Shown piece by piece: positions 26,077-34,153 of a stretch of 41,803 bases of DNA (its first letter is position 1; every line of letters begins with the position of its first letter). The notes under the pieces were generated by a model that was not told the origin of the DNA, searched no databases, and saw only the letters and a program-made list of their open reading frames with translations. The position numbers and the translations under genes are program-made. Source of the stretch: Chitinophagaceae bacterium (lineage in GTDB: Bacteria; Bacteroidota; Bacteroidia; Chitinophagales; Chitinophagaceae); NCBI GenBank assembly GCA_025360525.1, contig JANYCA010000056.1, positions 1 through 41,803 on the forward strand, written 5' to 3'.

Positions 26077-26372
26077 CTGTTCGGAAGATTTAGTGAAGGT
26101 TATTAAGGTGTGTTGATAAATTAGTTTATTTAGTGACTTATTTCTAAAGTGTTCGCATTTTTCGGTAAGATATTTTAACTCACACTTTGAAACCAAATGT
26201 GGGTAAGTGTTTCAGGCAAAATATTTTTGTTTAACTTTTTCAATTTTGGCTTTTTTGGTTCTGGCTTATCGAGCTTAGGTTTTAAAGTATTAAGTTCTTC
26301 GATAATAAAAGGTGGGATGGATTATATCAGCGTCTTCTGTCATTTATTCTTGATGATGAGAAGTCAGAGGGT
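26077..26372. other. Gene-free stretch between the IS66 relic and repeat copy 2
   Basis: No gene is recognised. A stop-free minus-strand run of about 45 codons near 26190-26330 is rich in Lys and Pro (KLDKPEPKKPKLKKLNKN) but matches nothing I know. It may be another decayed part of the mobile element. Confidence 0.35.
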
Positions 26373-26537
26373 TTTTTATAGCATCCGGGGGTACATACCG
26401 GATTTTTTTGTTAATTATGGTTATTATATTGATTTGATCTAACCTTTAAAAAATTAGCTGTTGGTATAACTGCTTACTCACCGCCACATGCGCCAGGGAT
26501 AGGAGCAAGTACCCCGTAAAGCCGCCACAATAAAGCT
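26373..26537. repeat. Dispersed hairpin repeat, copy 2
   Basis: A 165-nt relative of 17286-17448. Its hairpin region reads CATCCGGGGGTACATACCGGA, then TTTTTTTGTTAAT. The most conserved blocks are TGCGCCAG, ATAGGAGCAAGTAC and AAAGCCGCCA. On the minus strand both copies encode a similar short peptide (W-R-L-Y/C-G-V-L-A-P-I). Confidence 0.7.
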
Positions 26538-26772
26538 GGTATGCGAAGCTAAACTGTTGGTATGGCGGCTGCGGAGTACTGCGGATAGCCCGGCCGGCGC
26601 CATAACAATCCTTTGCTTAAATATTGAACAAAATTGATTGATTAATGTCTTACAATGCAGGTGAATTTAATCAACGTATTTTTGCGTTGAATCAAAAATA
26701 CCTTTTTAAAAACAGCGGTCTTTTTAATCATCAATCATTCAAAAAATAAATGCCTCGTTGGAGGTTGTGGCT
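26538..26772 (+). promoter_or_regulatory. Upstream region of the MutS2-like gene
   Basis: The left part is unusually G+C rich (about 26560-26610). TATTTTTG at 26677-26684 matches the TAnnTTTG -7 element about 90 nt before the start; no good -33 was seen. GGAGG at 26760-26764 is a likely ribosome binding site. Confidence 0.35.
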
Positions 26773-28887
26773 ATGAAATTTTTTCCTGAATCGGCACTGC
26801 AGCAATTAGAATACGAAAAAGTAAAAACGATACTGGCTGGCTATTGTACCACTGGCTATGCTATACATAAAGCAGAGAATCTACGCATTCATACCAAGCT
26901 AAATTTTATTCAAACAGAGTTGCAGCAAACCAATGAGTTTAAACTGCTGCTGCAATCGGGCATGTATTTCCCCAATGATTTTACGGTTAATATTCAAAAA
27001 GATTTAAAGCTGCTTTCTATACCAGGAGCAGTGTTGGCGGGTGAGCAGTTTTTATTGTTGCACAAATTGGCTACCAATATCAGTAATATTTTCAGGTGGT
27101 TTGATAACGAACGAAGAACGGCCTATGCAGGGTTGACAAAAGTTATTGAAGATAGTTACTACGAAAAAGCAATCATTGAAATGATTGAAGAAATAGTAGA
27201 TGAAACGGGTAGTGTAAAAGACAAGGCGAGTGAAGAGTTGCTGCGAATAAGGATGTCGCTGTACAAAAAACGGAATGAACTCCGGCGCCTTTTTGACAAG
27301 ATTGTAGCCAAACTAAACAAGCAAGGTTACCTGGCAGATATTGAGGAAAGTTTTATGAATGGCAGGCGGGTACTGGCTGTTTTTGCTGAGCAAAAGCGCA
27401 TGATAAAAGGCATTTTGCATGCAGAGAGCGATAGCCGGAAAACCACTTTTATTGAACCCGAAGAAACAACTGAACTAAACAATGATATTTTTTCGCTTGA
27501 GAACGAGGAGAGCAAAGAAGTGTACCGGATTTTTAGGGCGCTTACCAGCAAAATGAGTGTGTATGCGCCACTGTTGCAAAACTACCTTGCCATAAATGGC
27601 GAGTTTGATTTTATAAAAGCAAAGGCTAAATGGGCAACAGAAATGGGCGGTAATTATCCGCTGGTGCAAGACAGGGCTCACATTAATCTTATACAAGCTT
27701 ACCACCCACTTTTGTTGCTGTACAATAAACGTGCTGGCAAGCCTACTATACCTGTTACCTTAAAGCTGGACGACAAAAACAGGATACTCGTAATTAGTGG
27801 TCCAAATGCCGGTGGCAAAACGGTTACTTTAAAAACACTCGGGCTGCTGCAACTGATGCTGCAAAGCGGCTTATTAGTACCTGTTCATCCTGACAGCGAG
27901 ATGGGGATTTTTAAGCAAATAATGATTCATATTGGCGATACCCAGAGCCTTGAATTTGAGTTGAGCACTTATTCATCTCACTTAAAAAACATGAAGCATT
28001 TTATGGAAAATGCCAATGGGAAAACATTGTTTTTTATTGACGAGCTGGGTAGCGGCAGTGACCCTAATTTGGGCGGTGCTTTTGCGGAAGTGATTATGGA
28101 AGAGCTCGCTCATAAACATAGTTTTGGTATTGTTACCACCCATTACCTCAACCTAAAAGTGATGGCCAACAAAGTGCCTGGTATTATAAATGGCGCCATG
28201 CAGTTTGATGAAAAAAACTTACTGCCTTTGTATAAATTGATTGTGGGAAAACCCGGTAGCTCCTACACTTTTTCTATTGCTGAACGGATAGGACTTGAAA
28301 AAAGATTGATTGAAAAAGCAAGGACGCTGGTTGATGAAGATCATTTTACGCTGGATAAATTACTTAACAGAACCGAACAAGACTTGCAAAAAATTGATGT
28401 CGAGAAGAAAGAATTACATCATTTACTAAAAGAAAATGAACGGTTGAAAAAAGAGATGCAGCAGGTGTTGAATAAAGAAAAACATTCGCAGGAAGTGGAA
28501 CGGATGAAGCTGCAAAATAAAATATCGGAAGAGCAGATTGCTTACCTGAAAGATATGGAGCGTAGGCTGAAAGCGATGGTGATTGAGTGGCGCCGGGCAA
28601 CGGATAAAGACAAAGTGGTTAAGATGATTCATGCCCTGCTGTTTAACCAGAAAGAAAAAATGGTGACAGAAAAATTTCAGAAAAAACTAAATGAGAAGTT
28701 TATTGAAGTTTCCGGCGAAATACAACTGGGTGATAAAGTGAAGATGAAACAAAACCGGCAGGTAGGTATTGTAAAAGAAATAAGGGGTAAAAAAGTAATT
28801 GTACAATTGGGCGCAATTCCATTAACCGTAAACATGGAAGACTTAAGCTTAGTAAAAGAAAAAGACATACCCGAAGAGACTGCTTAG
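26773..28887 (+). CDS. mutS2: MutS2-like DNA-binding ATPase lacking the Smr domain
   Basis: A 704-residue protein of the MutS superfamily, cytoplasmic, thought to act on recombination intermediates or collided ribosomes rather than in mismatch repair. The N-terminal core helices begin ALQQLEYEKVKTILAGYC. Walker A GPNAGGKT is at residues 343-350, and Walker B FFIDELGSGSD has Asp423-Glu424. The MutS signature TLKTLGLLQLMLQSGL is nearby, and a long charged coiled coil spans about residues 515-620. A KOW-like segment (GDKVKMKQNRQVGIVKEI) is near the end. The C-terminal Smr nuclease domain of classical MutS2 (about 780 residues) is absent. The ATG 26773 start has GGAGG upstream; an in-frame TTG 15 nt earlier is less likely. 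It overlaps the convergent gene by 4 nt. Confidence 0.9.
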   Translation: MKFFPESALQQLEYEKVKTILAGYCTTGYAIHKAENLRIHTKLNFIQTELQQTNEFKLLLQSGMYFPNDFTVNIQKDLKLLSIPGAVLAGEQFLLLHKLATNISNIFRWFDNERRTAYAGLTKVIEDSYYEKAIIEMIEEIVDETGSVKDKASEELLRIRMSLYKKRNELRRLFDKIVAKLNKQGYLADIEESFMNGRRVLAVFAEQKRMIKGILHAESDSRKTTFIEPEETTELNNDIFSLENEESKEVYRIFRALTSKMSVYAPLLQNYLAINGEFDFIKAKAKWATEMGGNYPLVQDRAHINLIQAYHPLLLLYNKRAGKPTIPVTLKLDDKNRILVISGPNAGGKTVTLKTLGLLQLMLQSGLLVPVHPDSEMGIFKQIMIHIGDTQSLEFELSTYSSHLKNMKHFMENANGKTLFFIDELGSGSDPNLGGAFAEVIMEELAHKHSFGIVTTHYLNLKVMANKVPGIINGAMQFDEKNLLPLYKLIVGKPGSSYTFSIAERIGLEKRLIEKARTLVDEDHFTLDKLLNRTEQDLQKIDVEKKELHHLLKENERLKKEMQQVLNKEKHSQEVERMKLQNKISEEQIAYLKDMERRLKAMVIEWRRATDKDKVVKMIHALLFNQKEKMVTEKFQKKLNEKFIEVSGEIQLGDKVKMKQNRQVGIVKEIRGKKVIVQLGAIPLTVNMEDLSLVKEKDIPEETA

Positions 28888-29333
28888 TTGCATCCCTGTT
28901 TTCGCCTCGTGTCTGTAATACCCATAATTTTCCATACATCGCTTCTCTTGATGAGTGTAAAAACATTTACACCGCAATGGGAGAGTTGATCGTTGAAATA
29001 GAAGTTATAAGGTGTCCAGGCTATTGCCATTGTTGCATCAATTTTAATATCGAAACTGGTGAGGCGTTCATCTAATTTTTTGCCCTTAAGCGAAATTACC
29101 TGCTTCAGAAAATCATCAATTGCTTCTTTTTCTAAAACCGTCTGCCCATTTTTAGTTTGCATGATAGAATAAAGAAAACAGGAGGAATCCAAAGAATGCC
29201 TAATTAGGGAAGTATCATTGGTTCTCATTCCCTCAAAAAAAAGGTTGATTGTTTTTTTAATGCTTTCGTTTCCGTGTTGTGCAATCGTTCTGTTACAAAT
29301 AAGCACTAATAAAAAAATGGCAAAACTTTTCAT
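28884..29333 (-). CDS. Secreted NTF2-like protein (lumazine-binding-like/SnoaL-like fold)
   Basis: A 149-residue protein with a signal peptide (KSFAIFLLVLICNRTIAQ). The mature part follows the NTF2-like pattern: an N-terminal helix (KKTINLFFEGMRTNDTSLI), then LDSSCFLYSI, a central helix (FLKQVISL), and strands MAIAWTPYNFYFN, CGVNVFTLIKR and WKIMGITDTR. Proteins like this are common in Bacteroidota and have no assigned substrate; the cavity may bind a small molecule. Its stop overlaps the mutS2 stop tail to tail, and no terminator separates them. Confidence 0.75.
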   Translation of the reverse strand: MKSFAIFLLVLICNRTIAQHGNESIKKTINLFFEGMRTNDTSLIRHSLDSSCFLYSIMQTKNGQTVLEKEAIDDFLKQVISLKGKKLDERLTSFDIKIDATMAIAWTPYNFYFNDQLSHCGVNVFTLIKRSDVWKIMGITDTRRKQGCN

Positions 29334-29489
29334 TCGATAATTTTTGTTTTGTAAAGATTGTTCATTTTTAACTTATGGTAATAAAATATTTTTAAACGGC
29401 AAAATAGGGCTGTAACCCCTTGTGTTACCGGCGTTTGATTCATTCCAATTGATTTCTTTTTTGCTAATGTTGCTGAATCCTATTTTTTA

Positions 29490-29521
29490 TTTGGTAGTTA
29501 AACCTCAACACTATTATTTTG
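29490..29521 (+). promoter_or_regulatory. Candidate promoter of tRNA-Ser
   Basis: TTTG at 29490-29493 lies 21 nt before TATTTTG at 29515-29521, close to the Bacteroidota TTTG/TAnnTTTG arrangement and just 5 nt before the mature tRNA 5' end. Confidence 0.4.
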
Positions 29522-29526
29522 CACCC

Positions 29527-29611
29527 GGAGAGTTGGCAGAGCGGTCGATTGCGGCAGTCTTGAAAACTGTTGACTGTAACAGGTCCTGGGGTTCGAATCC
29601 CTAACTCTCCG
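29527..29611 (+). tRNA. tRNA-Ser (anticodon UGA)
   Basis: Class II tRNA. The acceptor stem GGAGAGT pairs with ACTCTCC, followed by discriminator G. The D-arm begins GGCAGAGCGGT. The anticodon stem-loop GCAGT-CTTGAAA-ACTGT gives anticodon TGA. A long variable arm (GACTGTAACAGGTC) is as expected for serine. The T-arm is TGGGG-TTCGAAT-CCCTA. CCA is not encoded. Its last bases are duplicated at 30746-30761. Confidence 0.96.
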
Positions 29612-29612
29612 C
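29597..29612 (+). repeat. Putative attachment-site copy at the tRNA 3' end
   Basis: ATCCCTAACTCTCCGC comprises the T-arm 3' half, acceptor 3' strand and discriminator. It is repeated exactly at 30746-30761. Confidence 0.65.
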
Positions 29613-29634
29613 TATAAATACGTCAAAATACCAC

Positions 29635-29669
29635 AAAACGCTATAATTTAAAAGATTGTAGCGTTTTTG
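29635..29669 (+). terminator. Rho-independent terminator of tRNA-Ser
   Basis: AAAACGCTATAAT pairs with ATTGTAGCGTTTT (one G-T pair) around TTAAAAG, then TTG. It lies 24 nt after the tRNA. Confidence 0.7.
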
Positions 29670-29720
29670 TATTTGGCAGGTTTATCAAATTATGCCATTT
29701 TTCACATTCTTTTGGTGAGC

Positions 29721-29761
29721 AATTCGGGAGTTCAAAAACTACTAAAATAAACTCCCGAATT
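29721..29761. repeat. Perfect 12-bp inverted repeat
   Basis: AATTCGGGAGTT and its exact complement are separated by 17 nt of A-rich sequence. No T-run follows. It lies inside the decayed element and overlaps the putative relic at 29732-29815. Confidence 0.55.
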
Positions 29762-29815
29762 TGCCCTGAAACCGACAGTAAACTTCAACTTAATAATCTC
29801 CTTTTGCTTTGCCAT
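29732..29815 (-). pseudogene. Possible relic of a small conserved Bacteroidota protein
   Basis: A 27-residue frame starts MAKQKEIIKLKFTVG, resembling the start of a small conserved protein often near mobile DNA in this phylum (M-A-(K/R)-Q-K-G-I-I-K-L-x-G-T-(I/L)-G). It then ends early. The match is from memory and short. Confidence 0.3.
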
Positions 29816-29928
29816 TGAATTAAAATTTAAAAATGAAAAAACACATCGATTGGTTACCCTCCTTTACCAGGTAACGGCCAACAAACTTCATACATCCGTT
29901 TATTGTATTTGCTCAGCTTACGCTACAT

Positions 29929-30362
29929 TCATGGAGGCACATTATTGAGACACTGCCATACACCCCTGTGGCCAATCATTGCAGCCGCTTCATATAATGC
30001 CAGGTCTTTTTGCCTGGAATATTTGTAGTAAAAAAATGCCCATCCTCTGGAAATTAAAAGACTATCAAGGCTCATCCCTTTTACATAAATGTTTACCAAC
30101 CGCCTGCCATACAAATCACTATGATACAACTCCAGTCACACCTCACGTCCGTGTAAAATTGCAGTAACACTATCGCTGGCAGCCCTGCTAAAGCATTGCC
30201 CAATCTCCGGAGCATCCACGTTTAATAACCTGACGGTTTTAATTTTTCCGCCATACAAAACTTTGTAAGTGTCACCATCAATAACCTTGATAACGAGGCA
30301 ATTCGGTTGGCAAAATCCGGTTAAAGTAATTGCCGAAAATGTGAGGAATAAAAGCTTTTCAT
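29929..30362 (-). pseudogene. Broken secreted thermonuclease (SNase family)
   Basis: The minus strand encodes a staphylococcal-nuclease-like protein with two lesions. Core motifs are VIKVIDGDTYKVLYGGK, KTVRLLNVDAPEIGQCF, SDLYGRRLVNIYVKG, SLDSLLISRGWAFFYYKYS and GHRGVW, in the order of the family. A TGA at 30138-30136 follows HGREV, where the reading would go on to LELYHSDLYG. Near the start, ATG at 30362 is followed by AAAAGC, which puts it out of frame. One extra A in that run would give MKKLLFLTFSAITLTGFCQ, a good signal peptide. The family cuts DNA and RNA with Ca2+; this copy should make no full-length product. Confidence 0.8.
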
Positions 30363-30413
30363 AACTTTAGCAAGGCTTCTGTTAAAATAAAAATAACGGT
30401 TCTGTTTATTTCG

Positions 30414-30623
30414 AAATTGCAGGAAATAGTACAAAAGCACATGGTGATTTATGGCAAGGATATAGAAACCATCACAGGCCGTAAAGAAAGAACGGCCAGT
30501 TAAATGCTGCAATCCATCCGCAAAAAATTACGCTTAGAAAAGTGGGAGTTCATCACCATGCGTGAATTCTGCGAACACACAGGATTGTTAGAAGTAGCCG
30601 TAACAAATCGAATGATCAATTAA
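30414..30623 (+). pseudogene. Broken small DNA-binding-like protein gene
   Basis: One frame reads LQEIVQKHMVIYGKDIETITGR-KERTAS, a stop (TAA 30501-30503), then MLQSIRKKLRLEKWEFITM and REFCEHTGLLEVAV. It resembles small Bacteroidota proteins with two helix-turn-helix-like halves that occur beside integrases. The in-frame stop replaces a residue between S and M. I recall the family only loosely, so the function call is tentative; the broken frame is plain. Confidence 0.5.
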
Positions 30624-30745
30624 GCAGATTTTGGCACTTTGATAAAGCGAGCTAAATCCCAATAAAATATAAACGTATAATCAGGGTATTAAAATTTCAA
30701 AACCTATAAAAATGATGTGCTTCTATGTTTCATTACCATATACAC

Positions 30746-30761
30746 ATCCCTAACTCTCCGC
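30746..30761 (+). repeat. Second copy of the tRNA-Ser 3' end
   Basis: Exact 16-bp match to 29597-29612 (ATCCCTAACTCTCCGC) with unrelated flanks on both sides, marking the distal border of the decayed element. Confidence 0.65.
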
Positions 30762-31021
30762 CAACATAATCTATTAAATAAGACCCTTAATGCGTAAATT
30801 TAATTCAAAAACACAGTGGCCCGTTATGCGCATGGTAGCCATTCTTTAGTCGGTATAGCCTATAAAAATATCTTGCTTCGGGGAAACTTATAGATTGCCT
30901 TAAAGAAGCTATAATGAAGCTTATTTAATCTTAGTACACCGGATCTTTTTCACCATCTTATAAACAGCGCTCTTATGGATTAGCCCATTAAAAATGTTCC
31001 ATCGGATGCCTGTCATCATAT
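30762..31021. other. Gene-free stretch beyond the distal att-like repeat
   Basis: No intact gene is seen. A minus-strand run near 30930-31020 reads GIRWNIFNGLIHKSAVYK, which might be a relic, but I do not recognise it. Confidence 0.3.
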
Positions 31022-31057
31022 AACAAAGAGGCTGCTTTTTGAGACAGCCTCTTGTTT
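31022..31057. terminator. Hairpin after the T9SS protein gene
   Basis: AACAAAGAGGCTG pairs with CAGCCTCTTGTT (one bulged A) around a 10-11-nt loop. It lies 35 nt beyond the stop of the minus-strand gene at 31092. Confidence 0.6.
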
Positions 31058-31091
31058 CTCTTTCCCATTTATTAAGTTGCTTTTAATCCAT

Positions 31092-34000
31092 TTAATTCTT
31101 TACAATTTTGGTGCTTAACCTATGATTGGGCTGAACCACTTCTATCAAATACAAGCCACTAACCAGCCCACCAATATGCAGGTTTACCACTTCACGGGTA
31201 TGCATGGCTAGCAGCGATACATGCACGGTTATTTGTTTTATCATTACTACCCCGCCACGTGCATCTATGATTCGTATAGCTGCTTTGCCGACACCAAAAT
31301 TGGTGATCACCAGGTTGAATGTACCGCCCGTTGGGTTGGGATATACACTTAGCTCTTCTGATGCACTCAATGTTGCCAACGGCGTTGCGGGGGTAACCAT
31401 CTTGCTTAGCGGTGTAGCTACTTTCGCAATTGCGATCGGTACCACGCAACCCGTTGTTACCAGCTTCAATACCTTCTTTGCTCCTGCACAACCATTCGTT
31501 CCTTTAGCCTGCACATAAATACTGTCATTGGCACCGGCTGTTAAATACCGTACCCTTATTTTAAGGCCGGTACTGCCACTGTCTATCACTGCACCCGCTG
31601 GTATCGTCCACGAATAACTTACAGCACCTGTCACTGCAGACACCGTATAAGTGGCGCCTGTAGCAGTACCCACGATACTACAAATCCTGGTAGTACCTGT
31701 TAGCGTGCTGGTTGCCGGCAACACCGTAGCGGCCAGGTTAGACAGCTTTTGCGCTTTGGCAATACTGTTGCCGCAGGTGAAACTATAAGCCACATAAATA
31801 CTATCTCCTGTTCCTGCTGCTGCATTGCTGCTGTATTTAATTCTGATTACTTTCGAGTTTAAGGTGGCAGAGTCCAATATGCCCGTTGAACCCACGAAGC
31901 CCACTGGCAGCGACCATTGATATCCGGTGGCTGCTGTTGCAGTTCCACTGGCGGCGGTGAGGGCCGGTGCTGTATACCGGTAAATCCTGGCGCCGCAAAC
32001 ATCACTTACCAATGCCATGGCAATACTGGCCGGGGCTGCCGGTACCGTCAATAAGGTGTTCGTTAATTTGGTGGCTGTTTGTAAACTATAACCACAAGTT
32101 GAAGTGTAATTTACTTTAACACTGTCTCCTTTTGCTGCTGCTGCGTTATTGGAATAGGTTACCATTATCGCCTGTGAATTAACAGCACCGGAATCAATCA
32201 CAGCATTGCTACCCAGGGTGCCGGTAAAGGCCCACTGGTAGCCGGTAGCTGCTCCCTTTGTGGTGGTTGCTGCCGGCAGTGCAGGCGCTGCATACCGATA
32301 CCTTTTTGCACTGCAGATATTAGTGATGATAGGCGTAATGGTGATGCTGGCCGGAGCCGCTGGCACCGTCAATAAGGTATTTGTTAATTTGGCGGGTGTT
32401 GGTAAACTATTACCACAAGCTGAAGTGTAATTTACTTTAACACTGTCTCCTTTTGCTGCTGCTGCGTTATTGGAATAAATTACCATAATTACCTGTGAAT
32501 TAACAGTACCGGAATCAATCACCGCATTGCTACCCAGGGTGCCGGTAAAGGCCCACTGGTAGCCGGTAGCTGCTCCTTTTGTGGTGGTTGCTGCCGGCAA
32601 TGCTGGCGCTGCATATCGGTACCTTTTTGCACCGCAGACATTGGTAACAATTGGCGTAATAGTAATGCTGGCAGGAGCCGCTGGTACTGTCAATAAGATG
32701 TTCGTTAATTTGGCCGACAGGTTGGCACTCACAGAACAAGCGTTAAAGCCATAAATTTTGATACTATCGGTGGTAAGTGCCGCTGCATTGGACGCATAGA
32801 TTATCCGTATAATCCTCGAACTGTTTATATCTCCTGAATCGATGGCAACTCCAGACACACCGCCAAGCGATATTGGCAATGTCCATTGATAACCCGTTGC
32901 ATTGGCTGCTGCCGCTGCTGTGTAACGGTAAACCTTTGCTCCGCATAAATTACTTACCAGTGTTTGGTTAATGCTGGCAGGTACACTAACTGTATCGACA
33001 GCAGTCACCGTTAAATTTAAAGTAGCCACCGAATCACAACCCGCTGCATTTACGTCTGGCCAGTTTTTGACACCGCTGGTGGTATATGTAACGCTGTTCC
33101 AAACATAGGATCCACAGGTTGTAATATTAGTTACAGAGAAACTGGATTTTTTGATGATTAAATGCAAGGTATCTGCAGATGCACAACCTGAAGTATTGGT
33201 ATAGCTGAAAGCGTAATCACCACTTTCTGTATAGGTTTGGTTATGCCAGCTAAAGCTTTCACATGCACTTTGTGTTATCGCATTATGCGTACCGCTATTG
33301 ATAGTTAAATGCAAAGTGTCAACCGACGCACAACCTGATTCATTCTCGTATCCATAAGTGTAAGTATCGCTTTCTGTATAAGTTTGATTATGCCAGCTAA
33401 AGCTTTCGCATGCCACTTCTGTTACAGCACCGTGTGTGCCATAGTTAATCGTTAAATGCAACGTGGCTACCGAATCACAACCCACAGCATTTGTTAAAGT
33501 AGCGCTATAGGTTCCGGCTGCCGTAAGGCTTTGGCTATTCCAACTGTAAGGCGATGATCCGGAACATAAAGACCGGTCTGTACTACTTGAAGTGAGCACT
33601 TTAACCGTAATAGGTATTAAATCGCCTGATATCCTTGCAGGGTTGGATGATACTAGTCTCAGTACATACCCATCCCCAATAATTGCCGATGGTAAAATTG
33701 CTGTACAATTTCCCGACTGTATTGATGTATCTGAACCGATGATTGACGGGTTGGCAAAGCTGCCCGATGCATCACTTAATTGCACGGTAAATACGTTGGC
33801 CGCATCTACATAGCCTTCAGCTGTAAATGGTACCGTTACTGCACTGCCGGCACAAATACTGGCCTGTGCTATACCTACCCGCAAATCTATCTCGGGTTGT
33901 TGCTGGCCCTGCGTAAGTTGTTTATTGTTGGCCGTTAGTTTTGTGGTAAACGTTTCTCCCAAGGTATAACTCAAACTTACACCACCACCAGTGGCCCTGC

Positions 34001-34094
34001 CACCTGCCGTTGCCGTTACTTTTGGGCTTAATGTTTGCGCAAAGGCGCTACTTGTGAATATAAAAAGCAGTAGGAATAATTTAATATGTGTCAT
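31092..34094 (-). CDS. Large secreted T9SS-sorted repeat protein
   Basis: A 1000-residue exported protein. Signal peptide: KLFLLLFIFTSSAFAQ. A short N-terminal block (GGVSLSYTLGETFTT) is typical of T9SS cargo. Several cysteine-containing repeats follow (VACESFSWHNQTYTES, QSACESFSWHNQTYTES, GCDSVATLHLTI), the SprB-like pattern of Bacteroidota surface proteins. Then come five PKD-like units of about 107 residues (C-G-A-K-R-Y-R-Y-x-A-P, G-Y-Q-W-x, D-S). The C-terminal sorting domain reads LSVYPNPTGGTFNLVI and GLVSGLYLIEV. It is probably an adhesin or gliding-related surface protein. The ATG at 34094 directly precedes the signal peptide. It ends before a hairpin at 31022-31057. Confidence 0.85.
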   Translation of the reverse strand: MTHIKLFLLLFIFTSSAFAQTLSPKVTATAGGRATGGGVSLSYTLGETFTTKLTANNKQLTQGQQQPEIDLRVGIAQASICAGSAVTVPFTAEGYVDAANVFTVQLSDASGSFANPSIIGSDTSIQSGNCTAILPSAIIGDGYVLRLVSSNPARISGDLIPITVKVLTSSSTDRSLCSGSSPYSWNSQSLTAAGTYSATLTNAVGCDSVATLHLTINYGTHGAVTEVACESFSWHNQTYTESDTYTYGYENESGCASVDTLHLTINSGTHNAITQSACESFSWHNQTYTESGDYAFSYTNTSGCASADTLHLIIKKSSFSVTNITTCGSYVWNSVTYTTSGVKNWPDVNAAGCDSVATLNLTVTAVDTVSVPASINQTLVSNLCGAKVYRYTAAAAANATGYQWTLPISLGGVSGVAIDSGDINSSRIIRIIYASNAAALTTDSIKIYGFNACSVSANLSAKLTNILLTVPAAPASITITPIVTNVCGAKRYRYAAPALPAATTTKGAATGYQWAFTGTLGSNAVIDSGTVNSQVIMVIYSNNAAAAKGDSVKVNYTSACGNSLPTPAKLTNTLLTVPAAPASITITPIITNICSAKRYRYAAPALPAATTTKGAATGYQWAFTGTLGSNAVIDSGAVNSQAIMVTYSNNAAAAKGDSVKVNYTSTCGYSLQTATKLTNTLLTVPAAPASIAMALVSDVCGARIYRYTAPALTAASGTATAATGYQWSLPVGFVGSTGILDSATLNSKVIRIKYSSNAAAGTGDSIYVAYSFTCGNSIAKAQKLSNLAATVLPATSTLTGTTRICSIVGTATGATYTVSAVTGAVSYSWTIPAGAVIDSGSTGLKIRVRYLTAGANDSIYVQAKGTNGCAGAKKVLKLVTTGCVVPIAIAKVATPLSKMVTPATPLATLSASEELSVYPNPTGGTFNLVITNFGVGKAAIRIIDARGGVVMIKQITVHVSLLAMHTREVVNLHIGGLVSGLYLIEVVQPNHRLSTKIVKN
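32047..32688 (-). repeat. Two nearly identical 321-bp coding repeats
   Basis: 32047-32367 and 32368-32688 are tandem units of 107 codons and look nearly identical by eye over most of their length. This suggests recent duplication or gene conversion inside the surface-protein gene. Confidence 0.7.
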
Positions 34095-34153
34095 TGTTTG
34101 TTTTTTATTGTAAACCAGGTAAAGAATGACGGTTGGTTTATTTTACTTTTCCG

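Larger units (their letters stand above)
29597..30761. mobile_element. Decayed tRNA-Ser-integrated element
   Basis: About 1.15 kb lies between two exact 16-bp copies of the tRNA-Ser 3' end, the usual footprint of tyrosine-recombinase integration. Inside are a broken secreted nuclease gene, a broken small helix-turn-helix-like gene and a possible short relic. No integrase gene is left, so the element must have been reduced by deletion. The footprint is direct evidence; the element type is inference. Confidence 0.6.

Noticed and set aside
26197..26442. Plus-strand open frame of 81 codons before repeat copy 2
   Set aside because: It runs into the dispersed repeat, is Phe/Gly-rich from AT-rich DNA, and has no recognisable features.
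28884..28887. Tail-to-tail stop-codon overlap of mutS2 and the NTF2-like gene
   Set aside because: Real, but such short convergent overlaps are common and need no special explanation.
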